From: an uncultured Nocardioides sp.
GTDB lineage: Bacteria > Actinomycetota > Actinomycetes > Propionibacteriales > Nocardioidaceae
DNA length: 64,000 bases
NCBI RefSeq assembly: GCF_947488025.1
Contig: NZ_CANKYS010000007.1
Coordinates: 62,001-126,000, forward strand
Direction: 5' to 3'
The notes below the pieces were generated by a model. It had not been told where the DNA came from, did not search any database, and saw nothing but the letters and a program-made list of their open reading frames with translations. Positions 35,506-43,519 of the stretch are shown one piece after another (the first letter of the stretch is position 1; each line of letters begins with the position of its first letter). The translations under genes and the position numbers were made by a program.

Positions 35506-36351
35506 TCAGAACAGCTGCGGCACGAAGGTCTGCTCGTGCATCGGCGTGCGGACGTAGGGGATGTCCTTCACCTCCGGGAGCACGACCGGGTCGGGCGCGA
35601 CGTCCTCGTAGTCGAACTGCGAGAGCAGGTGGCTGATGCAGTTGAGGCGTGCAGCGCGCTTGTCGTCCGACGGGACGACATACCAGGGCGCCTGCTTGAT
35701 GTCGGTGTACTGGAAGGTGGTGTCCTTCGCCATCGAGTAGCGGATGTAGAGCTCGCGCTCTGCCAGGTCCATGTCCGAGAGCTTCCACCGCTTGAGGGGC
35801 TCGGCGTTGCGGGCCTCGAAGCGGCGCTCCTGCTCCTCGGCGCTCACGGAGAACCAGTACTTCAGGACCACGGTCCCCGAGCGGACCAGCATCCGCTCGA
35901 ACTCCGGGCAGCTGCGCAGGAACTCCTGGTGCTGCTCCTCGGTGCAGAAGCCCATCACCCACTCGACGTTCGAGCGGTTGTACCAGCTGCGGTCGAACAG
36001 GACCATCTCGCCGGCGGCGGGCAGGTGCTCGGCGTAGCGCTGGAAGTACCACTGGCTGCGCTCGCGCTCGGTCGGCTTGGGGAGCGCGGCGATCCGCACG
36101 GTGCGTGGGCTGGTGCGCTCGGTGATCCGCTTGATCACCCCGCCCTTGCCCGCCGAGCCACGCCCCTCGAAGATCACCAGGACCTTGAGGCCCTGCGACT
36201 GGATCCAGTACTGCAGCAGCACCAGCTGCTCCTGCAGCCGCTCCATCTCGACGTCGTAGACCGACCCGCGCAGGCGTCCTGCAGCGTTGTAACGGTCGTC
36301 GCGGGGCGGACGGGCACCCGGCTCGCCGTGCGTGCCGTCGCTCTTGGCCAT
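35506..36351 (-). CDS. ppk2: Polyphosphate kinase 2
   Basis: A 281-residue PPK2-family kinase transferring phosphate between polyphosphate and nucleotides. Walker A-like FEGRGSAGKGGVIKRI, the lid-type segment ERERSQWYFQRY, DRSWYNRSNVEWVMGFC and KYWFSVSAEEQERRFEAR are all family hallmarks. Length fits a single-domain class I PPK2 (NDP-phosphorylating), which is inferred. First gene of a three-gene minus-strand operon with the cNMP/CBS transferase and the exonuclease, suggesting a nucleotide- or polyphosphate-linked stress module. Confidence 0.92.
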   Translation of the reverse strand: MAKSDGTHGEPGARPPRDDRYNAAGRLRGSVYDVEMERLQEQLVLLQYWIQSQGLKVLVIFEGRGSAGKGGVIKRITERTSPRTVRIAALPKPTERERSQWYFQRYAEHLPAAGEMVLFDRSWYNRSNVEWVMGFCTEEQHQEFLRSCPEFERMLVRSGTVVLKYWFSVSAEEQERRFEARNAEPLKRWKLSDMDLAERELYIRYSMAKDTTFQYTDIKQAPWYVVPSDDKRAARLNCISHLLSQFDYEDVAPDPVVLPEVKDIPYVRTPMHEQTFVPQLF

Positions 36352-36393
36352 GGGCGCCTCCGCTCGTGTGCGACGAGACTACGCCGCCGCGGG

Positions 36394-36837
36394 TCAGGCG
36401 GGCAGGCGGTTGAGGACAGTCGTCATGTCGTCCTCGGTGTCGCTCCCGATCTTCTCGAAGACGATCTTCATGACCGGGTCGGCGATCTTCGCTGCACCCT
36501 TGAGCTCGATGACGGCCTCGTAGGTGATGCGGCTGCCCGGACCGTCGGGGCTCGGCACGACCGTGATGGTGTCGATCGACCGCGCCGTGTCGTTGTGCCC
36601 CACCAGCACGATCGTGTCGTCGGTCAGCTGCTGCAGCGTGTAGGTCAGCTCGGTGCTCACGCCGGCGATCTTCGAGACGTTGTGCCACGTCGAGCCCACC
36701 TGGACCGGGCCGGAGTCCTGGCGGGTGCACGACTCGGTGCCGGGGTCCCACTCCTCGGCGTGGCCGAAGTCCTTGAGGTAGTCGATGACGACGGAGGGCT
36801 GGGGGCGGACGTCGAAGGTGCGGCTGACGGTGGTCAT
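36394..36837 (-). CDS. SRPBCC-family (polyketide cyclase-like) protein
   Basis: A 147-residue START-like helix-grip protein: VSRTFDVRPQPSVVIDYLKD, FGHAEEWDPGTESC, and VGSTWHNVSKIAGVSTEL. Such proteins bind hydrophobic ligands, usually without known catalytic residues. The ATG begins MTTVSRTF. Monocistronic, upstream of the minus-strand PPK2 gene but separated from it by 42 bases; it may be co-transcribed with that operon. Ligand unknown. Confidence 0.8.
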   Translation of the reverse strand: MTTVSRTFDVRPQPSVVIDYLKDFGHAEEWDPGTESCTRQDSGPVQVGSTWHNVSKIAGVSTELTYTLQQLTDDTIVLVGHNDTARSIDTITVVPSPDGPGSRITYEAVIELKGAAKIADPVMKIVFEKIGSDTEDDMTTVLNRLPA

Positions 36838-36933
36838 GCCTCGACAGTAGGCAGGCGCTGACACGCGGGAGACCGCCCCAAGGGGTACGGACGGTCCTTG
36901 TCGGCCCGTCACCGGATCGACCACATTGGGCCC

Positions 36934-37455
36934 ATGCCACCCGACCAGACCAACCAGCCCCACCTCCCCGGCCTGCCCGACCTCCCCGGCGCGGCCGACC
37001 ACCTCGACCTGTGCCTGCGCCTGGCCGAGCAGGCGTGGGAGGCGGGCAACTCCGCCTTCGGCTCGGTGCTGGTCGACCCGGGCGGGACCGTCCTGCGGAC
37101 CGGGCACAACGAGGAGGTGTCGCGCGCCGACCCGACGGCGCACCCCGAGCTCGAGCTGGCGCAGTGGGCAGCTGCCCACGTGGCTCCGGAGGAGCGCGCG
37201 GACCACGTCGTCTACACCTCCGGCGAGCACTGCCCGATGTGCGCCGCCGCCCACGCGTGGGTCGGGCTCGGGCCCGTGGTGTACGCCGCCTCGTCCGCGC
37301 AGCTCTCGAGGTGGCGCGCAGAGTGGGGGCTGCCCGCCGCGCCCGTCGCCCCGCTCCCGGTCACCGACGTGGCGCCGGGCGTGCGCGTCCACGGACCCGT
37401 GCCGCCGTACGACGACCGCATCCGCGCGCTCCACGAGCGCAGCCTCGGTCGATGA
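36934..37455 (+). CDS. Nucleoside/cytidine deaminase-family protein
   Basis: A 173-residue zinc-dependent deaminase of the CMP/dCMP-type fold (guanine deaminase-like). The zinc ligands are visible in DPTAHPELELAQWA (His and catalytic Glu) and GEHCPMCAAAHAWVG (two Cys). The first 20 residues are a Pro-rich tail. The stop overlaps the amidohydrolase start by four bases, so the pair probably acts in the same catabolic path, for example nitrogenous base breakdown; that link is inference. Confidence 0.85.
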   Translation: MPPDQTNQPHLPGLPDLPGAADHLDLCLRLAEQAWEAGNSAFGSVLVDPGGTVLRTGHNEEVSRADPTAHPELELAQWAAAHVAPEERADHVVYTSGEHCPMCAAAHAWVGLGPVVYAASSAQLSRWRAEWGLPAAPVAPLPVTDVAPGVRVHGPVPPYDDRIRALHERSLGR

Positions 37456-39062
37456 CCGATCTCGTCCTCACCGGCGCTCGCGTCTTCAACGGCTTCCGCC
37501 ACCTCGGCGACGTCGGCGACGTGCTGGTGCGCGACGGACGGGTGGCGGCGGTCGGTGGCTCGCTGCGCAGGCCCGGCGCCGAGGTCGTCGACTGCGGCGG
37601 GGCCCTGCTCCTGCCCGGCTTCACCGACGCGCACGTCCACCCGGTGCAGGGCGGGCTCGAGCGCCTGACCTGCGACCTCAGCGACCTGCCGGTCGACCGC
37701 GCCGCCTACCTCGCGCACGTGGCGTCGTACGCCGCCTCGCGTCCCGACCTCGACTGGGTGCAGGGCGGCGGCTGGGCGATGGCGGCGTTCCCCGGCGGGC
37801 TCCCGACCGCGGCTGAGCTCGACACCGTCGTCGCCGACCGTCCGGCGGCGCTGGTGAACCGCGACCACCACGGCATGTGGGTCAACAGCCGTGCCCTGGA
37901 GGTCGCCGGCATCACCCGCGACACCCCGGACCCGGCGGACGGCCGCGTCGAGCGTGACGCCTCGGGCGAGCCGACCGGCGTGCTGCACGAGGGGGCGATG
38001 GACCGCGCCCTCGCGGTGCTCCCCGCGGCGACGGCCGAGGAGCTCCACGCGGGACTGATGGAGGGGCAGCGCCACCTGCTCTCCTTCGGCATCACCGGCT
38101 GGCAGGACGCCATCGTTGGCGCGTACGCCGGCATGCAGGACACCGGACCGACCTACCTGCGCGCGGCCACGTCGGGCGACCTCGTGGCCACCGTGGTCGG
38201 GGCGCTGTGGTGGGAGCGCGAGCGCGGCCTGGAGCAGGTGGCCGAGCTGGTTGAGAAGCGGGCGGCGTACTCCCGCGGGCGTTTCGCCGCGACCTCGGTC
38301 AAGATCATGCAGGACGGGGTGGCCGAGAACGGGACGGCCGCGCTCGTCGAGCCCTACCTGGACCGGTGCGGCCACGCGACCACCAACGCGGGCCTCTCCT
38401 TCGTCGACCCCGCCGCGCTGCGCGGGATCGTCGGCGCCCTCGATGCGGCCGGCTTCCAGGTCCACGTCCACGGGCTCGGCGACCGCGGCGTGCGCGAGGC
38501 GCTCGACGCGCTCCAGGGCACCGAACCGCTGCGCCGCCACCAGATCGCACACCTGCAGCTGGTGCACCCGTCGGACGTGCCGCGGTTCGCCGAGCTGCAG
38601 GTGGCGGCCAACATCCAGGCGCTGTGGGCCTGCTACGACGACCAGATGGTCGACCTCACCATCCCGTTCCTCGGCGCGGAGCGGGCGGCGCGGCAGTATC
38701 CCTTCGGCGACCTGCACCGGGCCGGCGCGCGCCTCGTCGCTGGCAGCGACTGGCCGGTCAGCACCCCCGACCCGCTCGAGGCGATCCACGTCGCCGTCCA
38801 CCGCATGGCCTACGGGGAGTCCGGGCCTGCTGGGAGCGAGCCGTTCCTCCCCGATCAGGCCCTGTCCCTCGAGGTCGCGCTGGCGGCGTACACCTCCGGG
38901 TCGGCGTGGGTCTGCCACCGCGACGACGCCGGGATGGTCAAGCCCGGCGCGGTCGCGGACCTAGTCCTGCTCGACCGCGACCCGTTCGACGCGCCCGACG
39001 AGGTGGGCGCTGCCCGGGTCGAGCGGGTGTGGGTCGGGGGAGAGCCGGTCGTCGCGGGCTAA
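37452..39062 (+). CDS. YtcJ-type metal-dependent amidohydrolase
   Basis: A 536-residue amidohydrolase of the YtcJ/amidohydrolase-3 group. Metal-binding motif DAHVHP near residue 60, a Lys site in SVKIMQDGVAENG, HVHGLGDRGVREALDAL, and VAGSDWPVSTPDPLEAIHVA with the catalytic Asp are all present. Members hydrolyse C-N bonds of cyclic amides or formamides. Translationally coupled to the upstream deaminase; a PPOX gene follows nine bases later. Confidence 0.88.
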   Translation: MTDLVLTGARVFNGFRHLGDVGDVLVRDGRVAAVGGSLRRPGAEVVDCGGALLLPGFTDAHVHPVQGGLERLTCDLSDLPVDRAAYLAHVASYAASRPDLDWVQGGGWAMAAFPGGLPTAAELDTVVADRPAALVNRDHHGMWVNSRALEVAGITRDTPDPADGRVERDASGEPTGVLHEGAMDRALAVLPAATAEELHAGLMEGQRHLLSFGITGWQDAIVGAYAGMQDTGPTYLRAATSGDLVATVVGALWWERERGLEQVAELVEKRAAYSRGRFAATSVKIMQDGVAENGTAALVEPYLDRCGHATTNAGLSFVDPAALRGIVGALDAAGFQVHVHGLGDRGVREALDALQGTEPLRRHQIAHLQLVHPSDVPRFAELQVAANIQALWACYDDQMVDLTIPFLGAERAARQYPFGDLHRAGARLVAGSDWPVSTPDPLEAIHVAVHRMAYGESGPAGSEPFLPDQALSLEVALAAYTSGSAWVCHRDDAGMVKPGAVADLVLLDRDPFDAPDEVGAARVERVWVGGEPVVAG

Positions 39063-39071
39063 CCTCGACGC

Positions 39072-39548
39072 ATGGCTCCGAACATCGCGACGAACACCGA
39101 GGTCGGTCTCGACGAGCTGCTGGAGTTCGTACGCCCGCGCCACCGCATGCTGCTGATCACCGAGCGCGCGGACGGCACCCCGCAGGCATCGCCGGTGAGC
39201 GGCGGCGTCGACGACAGCGGTCGCATCGTCATCGCGACCTACCCGCAGCGCGCCAAGACGAGCAACGCGCGGAAGCGGCCCGGCGTCTCGGTGGTCGTGC
39301 TCTCCGACGAGTGGGACGACGCGTGGGTGCAGGTCGACGGGACGTGCGAGGTGCTCGACGCCAGTGCTGGGGAGGAGGCGCTCGACGCGTTCGTGGAGTA
39401 CTTCCGCTCCATCGCCGGTGAGCACTCCGACTGGGCGGAGTACCGGCAGGCGATGGTCGACCAGGACAAGTCGCTGCTCCGCATCACGCCCACCCGCTGG
39501 GGCACCGTCTCGACCGGCGGCTTCCCGCCCGAGGTCGCTCCACGCTAG
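39072..39548 (+). CDS. PPOX-class F420-binding protein
   Basis: A 158-residue split-barrel flavin/F420-binding protein. The opening LDELLEFVRPRHRMLLITER and GTPQASPVSGGVDDSGRIVI with NARKRPGVSVVVL match PPOX-class F420-dependent enzymes of actinobacteria. It may reduce an unknown substrate with F420H2 or act as an F420 carrier. Nine bases after the amidohydrolase and probably in its operon. Confidence 0.85.
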   Translation: MAPNIATNTEVGLDELLEFVRPRHRMLLITERADGTPQASPVSGGVDDSGRIVIATYPQRAKTSNARKRPGVSVVVLSDEWDDAWVQVDGTCEVLDASAGEEALDAFVEYFRSIAGEHSDWAEYRQAMVDQDKSLLRITPTRWGTVSTGGFPPEVAPR

Positions 39549-39633
39549 ATGTCTGAGGACGTCGCGTACGGATCAGCGGCCCGATTCCGTTCACAGCGTC
39601 ATCAGATATCGGGGTTTCACGCGGGATGTCACG

Positions 39634-40233
39634 ATGAAGGGCATGCAGACCACGGCCCGCGAGCCCGCCTGGAAGGGGGCTGCGCTCATCACCGGCGGGT
39701 TCGTCGCGCTGCTGTGGGTGCTCGAGATCTTCGACGCCGCAACGGGCAACCCGCTCGACGCGTACGGCGTCCAGCCCCGCAGCGAGGACGGGCTGGCCGG
39801 CGTCGCCTTCGCCCCGACCCTGCACTTCGGCTTCGACCACCTGGTCAGCAACACCGTGCCCGTGCTCGTGCTGGGCTTCCTCACCCTCGCCACCGGCATC
39901 GCCCGCGGCCTCGCCGCCACCGCGATCATCTGGGTCGTCGGCGGGCTCGGCGTGTGGCTCTTCGCCCAGCCGGGCAGCACCCACGCGGGCGCGTCCGTGC
40001 TGATCTTCGGCTGGATCGTCTACCTGATCGTGCGCGGCTTCCTCAACCGCCGCACCACCGAGATCCTGATCGGGGTCGCGGTCTTCCTGCTCTACAGCGG
40101 CGCGCTGCTCGGCGTGCTGCCCGGGCAGCCGGGGGTCTCGTGGCAGGGACACCTCTTCGGCGCCGTCGGCGGCTTCATGGCCGCCCGCCTGCTGACCACC
40201 CGGCAGCGCCGGGAGTCGAGCATCGCCTACTGA
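39634..40233 (+). CDS. Rhomboid-family intramembrane serine protease
   Basis: A 199-residue membrane protein with six hydrophobic segments. The catalytic Ser is in THAGASVLIFGW (GxSx4G) and the catalytic His in WQGHLFGAVGG; the HFGFDHLVSNTVPVLVLG segment is the conserved HxxxN region. A compact rhomboid that would cleave membrane proteins within the bilayer. The ATG at 39634 has GGGA seven bases upstream; an ATG three codons later is possible. A short gene-free leader separates it from the PPOX gene. Confidence 0.88.
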   Translation: MKGMQTTAREPAWKGAALITGGFVALLWVLEIFDAATGNPLDAYGVQPRSEDGLAGVAFAPTLHFGFDHLVSNTVPVLVLGFLTLATGIARGLAATAIIWVVGGLGVWLFAQPGSTHAGASVLIFGWIVYLIVRGFLNRRTTEILIGVAVFLLYSGALLGVLPGQPGVSWQGHLFGAVGGFMAARLLTTRQRRESSIAY

Positions 40234-40246
40234 TCGACGCCGGCCG

Positions 40247-41233
40247 TCAACGCGGGTCCGGGATCGTCTCGGGCAGGTCGCGCACGGGCACCACGACGAC
40301 GTCATGGACCTTCCAGTCCAGCTCCCGCAGCACGTCGGCCGCCGCCTCGAGCTGCTCGAGGGTCGGGGTCCGGCCGGAGACGGGCCGCACGAACGACTCG
40401 ACGTGGAAGACGTGGCCCTGGTCGCGCACGCGGCTGCGGCTGTCGTCGACCCAGGAGAGGCGGGACAGCACCTCGTCGACCCGGTCGGTGAGCGGGTGCG
40501 GGCGCGCGTCGTCGTACGTCCGCGCGCGCTCGTCCATCAGCGCCGTGGTCGAGTAGTGCAGGTTGGTCCAGCCGTCGCGCACGATCGAGAGCGAGATGAG
40601 CAGCGCCGCGCCGGAGTCGGCCCACCACAGCCCGAGGCCGATGCCGAGGACGCCGGCGATGGTGCCGGCTGCGGTCATCCAGTCGGCCTTCTGCATGTCG
40701 GCGTCGGCGTAGAGGACCTTGTCGTGGAGCTGCTCGGCGAGCGGCAGCTTCATCCGGCCCAGGATGAACGGGCCGATGCCGGTGTAGACCATCGCCGCCA
40801 CCATCAGCCAGCCGGCCCAGAAGGTGTGGCCGAGCAGCCGGACGGTGCCGATCGGCGGGTGCTCGGCGCGCAGCAGCCCCATCGCGGACTCCACGGCCAG
40901 CAGCAGGCCGACCGTCAGCAGCGCGATGGCCGCGGTGAGGTGTCCGACGCCGGTGGCGCGGTGGAAGCCGTAGGGGTGGTCGGCCGTGGGACGACGTCGA
41001 CCGAGGCGTACGGCGATTAGGAAGGCCAGCGGTGGCACGAGCGCCAGCGAGTCCTCCACCCAGGCCGTCTTCATCGCCTGCGAGCTGCCGGCCGTCGCGA
41101 AGACCACGGCGACGCAGGTGAGCATGTAGAGGAGCGTGACGACCTCGAGGCGCCTGGCCCGGTGCAGTGCCTCGGCCTGCGGCGGTGGCAGCTCGGCGTG
41201 CCCGAACCAGTGGCCGGAACCCGCGCGGCTCAC
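40247..41233 (-). CDS. Cation diffusion facilitator (CDF) transporter
   Basis: A 328-residue metal efflux protein with six hydrophobic segments. Metal-binding Asp residues sit in WVEDSLALVPPL (segment 2) and QKADWMTAAGTIAG (segment 5), and the cytosolic C-terminal domain ends in DWKVHDVVVVPVRDLPE. It exports divalent metal by proton exchange; Zn, Fe, Mn or Ni cannot be told apart. GTG start overlapping the upstream lipoprotein stop (GTGA). Last of four coupled genes that also include a Rieske/FAD enzyme. Confidence 0.87.
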   Translation of the reverse strand: MSRAGSGHWFGHAELPPPQAEALHRARRLEVVTLLYMLTCVAVVFATAGSSQAMKTAWVEDSLALVPPLAFLIAVRLGRRRPTADHPYGFHRATGVGHLTAAIALLTVGLLLAVESAMGLLRAEHPPIGTVRLLGHTFWAGWLMVAAMVYTGIGPFILGRMKLPLAEQLHDKVLYADADMQKADWMTAAGTIAGVLGIGLGLWWADSGAALLISLSIVRDGWTNLHYSTTALMDERARTYDDARPHPLTDRVDEVLSRLSWVDDSRSRVRDQGHVFHVESFVRPVSGRTPTLEQLEAAADVLRELDWKVHDVVVVPVRDLPETIPDPR

Positions 41234-41700
41234 GGTCGACCGCCGGCGGTGGGCTGGGTGTCGAGCCAGCGCTCGAGCTCGGACTGCAGGGCGTTCTCGC
41301 CCATCGGCACCATCATCACGTGCGCCTCGGTGTAGGGCCGGGTCAGGCCCACCTTGTCGACCCACGCGTTGGTGTCGGTGAAGCCGCCGACCGCCAGGTC
41401 GATCTCGCCGGCCTCGAACAGCCGCACCAGCTCCTCCTCGCCGGCGACGGTCCACTCGACCTCGGCGCCGAGGTGGTCGGCGAAGCCGGAGACCAGACGC
41501 GGCTCGCGGCCCGTCGGCGGGTCGTCGGCCACGTCGACCCAGCCCGGCCGCGGTGAGGCCCCGGCCCGGAGGACGCCCTCGCTGCGCACCCGGTCGAGGG
41601 TGCCGTCGGGGTCGGCCGGGAAGTCGTCGGGGACCACGGCTGCGCATCCCGCCAGGAGCAGGAGGGCGGCTGCGAGCAGCACGCGGCGGACCTGCGGCAT
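41230..41700 (-). CDS. Short solute-binding (SBP_bac_3-like) lipoprotein, one lobe only
   Basis: A 156-residue lipoprotein: signal peptide with lipobox LAGC, then an N-lobe of a family-3 solute-binding protein (DRVRSEGVLRAGASPRPGW, LVSGFADHLGAEVEWTVAGE, GEIDLAVGGFTDTNAWVDKV). Normal members run about 250-280 residues; here the second lobe is absent and the protein passes from the PYTEAHVMM strand straight to a C-terminal helix. No frame disruption is visible. Start ATG shares a base with the preceding stop (TGATG). It may sense rather than deliver a ligand. Confidence 0.75.
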   Translation of the reverse strand: MPQVRRVLLAAALLLLAGCAAVVPDDFPADPDGTLDRVRSEGVLRAGASPRPGWVDVADDPPTGREPRLVSGFADHLGAEVEWTVAGEEELVRLFEAGEIDLAVGGFTDTNAWVDKVGLTRPYTEAHVMMVPMGENALQSELERWLDTQPTAGGRP

Positions 41701-43154
41701 CACTCCACCCGGTCCTCGGCTCCTGCAGCGGCGCCCGGGCGCTTCAGCAGCGGCCGGGTCGCCGGCCCCTCGAGGACGGCACCGTCGCGGGAGAAGCGCG
41801 ACCCGTGCAGGGGGCAGTCCCACGTGTCCTCGGCGTCGTTCCACTTCAGCAGCCCGCCGAGGTGGGTGCAGACACCGACCACGCCGCACGCGCCGGCCTG
41901 GGCCGGGCCGGCGGTGCCCGGCAGCCGCTCGCGGGCGGTGCGGACTGCGCCGGTGACGACGGCAGCGCCGACCCCGAGGTTGATCCGGGCGATCTCGGCG
42001 GCGTTCGACGGCGACGGGGACCGCCCGCTGAGGGTCTGCGCCCACGACGGCATCTCGCCGAGGATGTCGGAGGAGATGGCGCGGGCGGCCACGACAGCGT
42101 TGGTCATGCCCCACTTCTCGTAGCCGGTGGCGACGTGGATGCGGTCGCCGCCCCGCCGGAGCGGCCCGACGTACGGCACCCCGTCGGGGCTGCTGTAGTC
42201 CTGGGCCGACCAGTGGTGGGTCTCGGTGGTGGCGGGGTACCACTTCGCCGCCCACGCCCGCAGCGCCTCGAGGTGGGCGAGGTGGGAGTCCGTACGACCG
42301 ACGACGTGGCCCGCGCCGCCGACGACGAGCGTCCCGCCGGGGGCGTCGCGCACCGACCGGGCGTCGGAGCCGGCGGACAGGTACATGCCCTCCATCGGTC
42401 CGGCGCCGTCGAGGGCGAGCACGTAGGAGCGCTGCGGCTCGAGCCGGGCGAAGTGCAGGCCGCGGTCGAGGATCGGGGTGCCGGTGGCGAGCACGAGGTG
42501 CTCGGCGGTCAGGGTCTCGCCGCCCTCGAGGCGGACGGTCGGCCGGCCGCCCTTCGAGACCGAGCGCACGCGGTGGCCCTGGTGCAGGGTCCCGCCGTGT
42601 GTGCGCAGCTGCTCGGCGAGCGCGCCGAGGACGTCCATGGCGTCGAGCTGGGCCTGGTCGGCGAGCGTCGTCGCCGCCACGTGCGGGAACGGCACGTCGA
42701 GGGTGTCGCGCCACGCGACGTCCAGGCCGAGCGCGGCGGCGGCCTGGTGCTCCTGCTCGACCGACGAACGCTCCTGCTCGTCGGCGGCGTACGTCACCGC
42801 GGTGCGGCGCTGGACGGGGACGCCGTGGTCGTCGCAGAACCGCAGCAACCACTCCATCCCCTCGCGGTTGGCGTCGACGTAGGCCGCCGCGACGTCCTCG
42901 GACTGGTGGCGGCGGATCCGCGAGAGGTGGGTGCCCTGGAGCAGGGAGACCTTGCCGGTGGTCCGGCCCGTGGTGACCGCGCCGACGTGGCGGGCCTCGA
43001 CGCACGCGACGCGCAGGCCCGCGCGCGCGAGCAGGAGGGCGGTCGTCAGGCCGGTGAGGCCGGCGCCGACGACGAGCGCGTCGAGCGCCTCCCCGGAGCC
43101 GGGCAGCGGGTCGTCGGCGACCGGGGCGGCGCGGTCGAGCCAGAGGGAGGTCAC
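41700..43154 (-). CDS. FAD-dependent oxidoreductase with C-terminal Rieske domain
   Basis: A 484-residue DAO-type FAD enzyme: VVGAGLTGLTTALLLARAG near residue 27 binds FAD, VGAVTTGRTTGKVSLLQG and GYEKWGMTNAVVAARAIS are conserved in this group, and residues about 430-470 form a 2Fe-2S Rieske domain (VCTHLGGLLKW, WDCPLHGSRF). Such proteins are common in soil bacteria and their reaction is unclear. GTG start overlapping the stop of the 43-residue peptide gene (GTGA). The operon pairs it with a binding lipoprotein and a metal exporter. Confidence 0.87.
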   Translation of the reverse strand: MTSLWLDRAAPVADDPLPGSGEALDALVVGAGLTGLTTALLLARAGLRVACVEARHVGAVTTGRTTGKVSLLQGTHLSRIRRHQSEDVAAAYVDANREGMEWLLRFCDDHGVPVQRRTAVTYAADEQERSSVEQEHQAAAALGLDVAWRDTLDVPFPHVAATTLADQAQLDAMDVLGALAEQLRTHGGTLHQGHRVRSVSKGGRPTVRLEGGETLTAEHLVLATGTPILDRGLHFARLEPQRSYVLALDGAGPMEGMYLSAGSDARSVRDAPGGTLVVGGAGHVVGRTDSHLAHLEALRAWAAKWYPATTETHHWSAQDYSSPDGVPYVGPLRRGGDRIHVATGYEKWGMTNAVVAARAISSDILGEMPSWAQTLSGRSPSPSNAAEIARINLGVGAAVVTGAVRTARERLPGTAGPAQAGACGVVGVCTHLGGLLKWNDAEDTWDCPLHGSRFSRDGAVLEGPATRPLLKRPGAAAGAEDRVE

Positions 43155-43282
43155 GACCCGTCCTCGTCGTCCTCGTCGGGCTCGTCACCTTCGGGCGTCG
43201 GCTCGGCGTTGACGGGGTCGGTGTCGAGGTGGGTCTGCGGGTCGGTCCAGGGCTCCTGCGACCGGTCGTCGGACGGGCTCAT
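43151..43282 (-). CDS. 43-residue acidic peptide
   Basis: A short gene: 43 residues, beginning MSPSDDRSQEPWTDPQTHLD and ending in an Asp/Glu-rich tail (DEPDEDDEDGS). AGGAGGAGAG directly precedes the ATG, a very strong ribosome site, and its stop overlaps the start of the FAD/Rieske gene (GTGA). No transmembrane part and no known family. It leads the four-gene operon, so it may be a translational starter, a metal-binding peptide or a small partner protein. Confidence 0.6.
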   Translation of the reverse strand: MSPSDDRSQEPWTDPQTHLDTDPVNAEPTPEGDEPDEDDEDGS

Positions 43283-43433
43283 CTCTCCTCCTGGGGGCGG
43301 TGCGGGGGATGTCTGGTGACGCCGTGTCCGTACCCCGTCTCGATCCGATCAATCGGGGGTGTATGGACTCCACCCCTGAGGGGTACATCTCCACACAGGC
43401 CGGGAACGTCCCGCACGGTCTCGGCGGCCAGCG

Positions 43434-43491
43434 CGAGACCCGCCGGTCTTGACCTCCCGTACGCCGTGCGAGGTGACTCCGGCGGGTCTCG
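43434..43491. terminator. Long hairpin between two minus-strand genes
   Basis: CGAGACCCGCCGG pairs perfectly with CCGGCGGGTCTCG; an inner ACCTC/GAGGT stem shortens the 32-base loop. It follows the end of the HAD gene and precedes the acidic peptide gene's promoter region. 43283-43433 also holds ACCCC-TGA-GGGGT near 43374-43386; no gene seen. Confidence 0.6.
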
Positions 43492-43519
43492 TACGTCGCG
43501 GGTGTCGCAGGGCGTGTGC

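Noticed and set aside
41230-41700. Short binding lipoprotein considered as a frameshifted full-length gene
   Set aside because: No continuation of the second lobe is seen in other frames downstream; the next bases encode the CDF transporter in a clean GTGA overlap.
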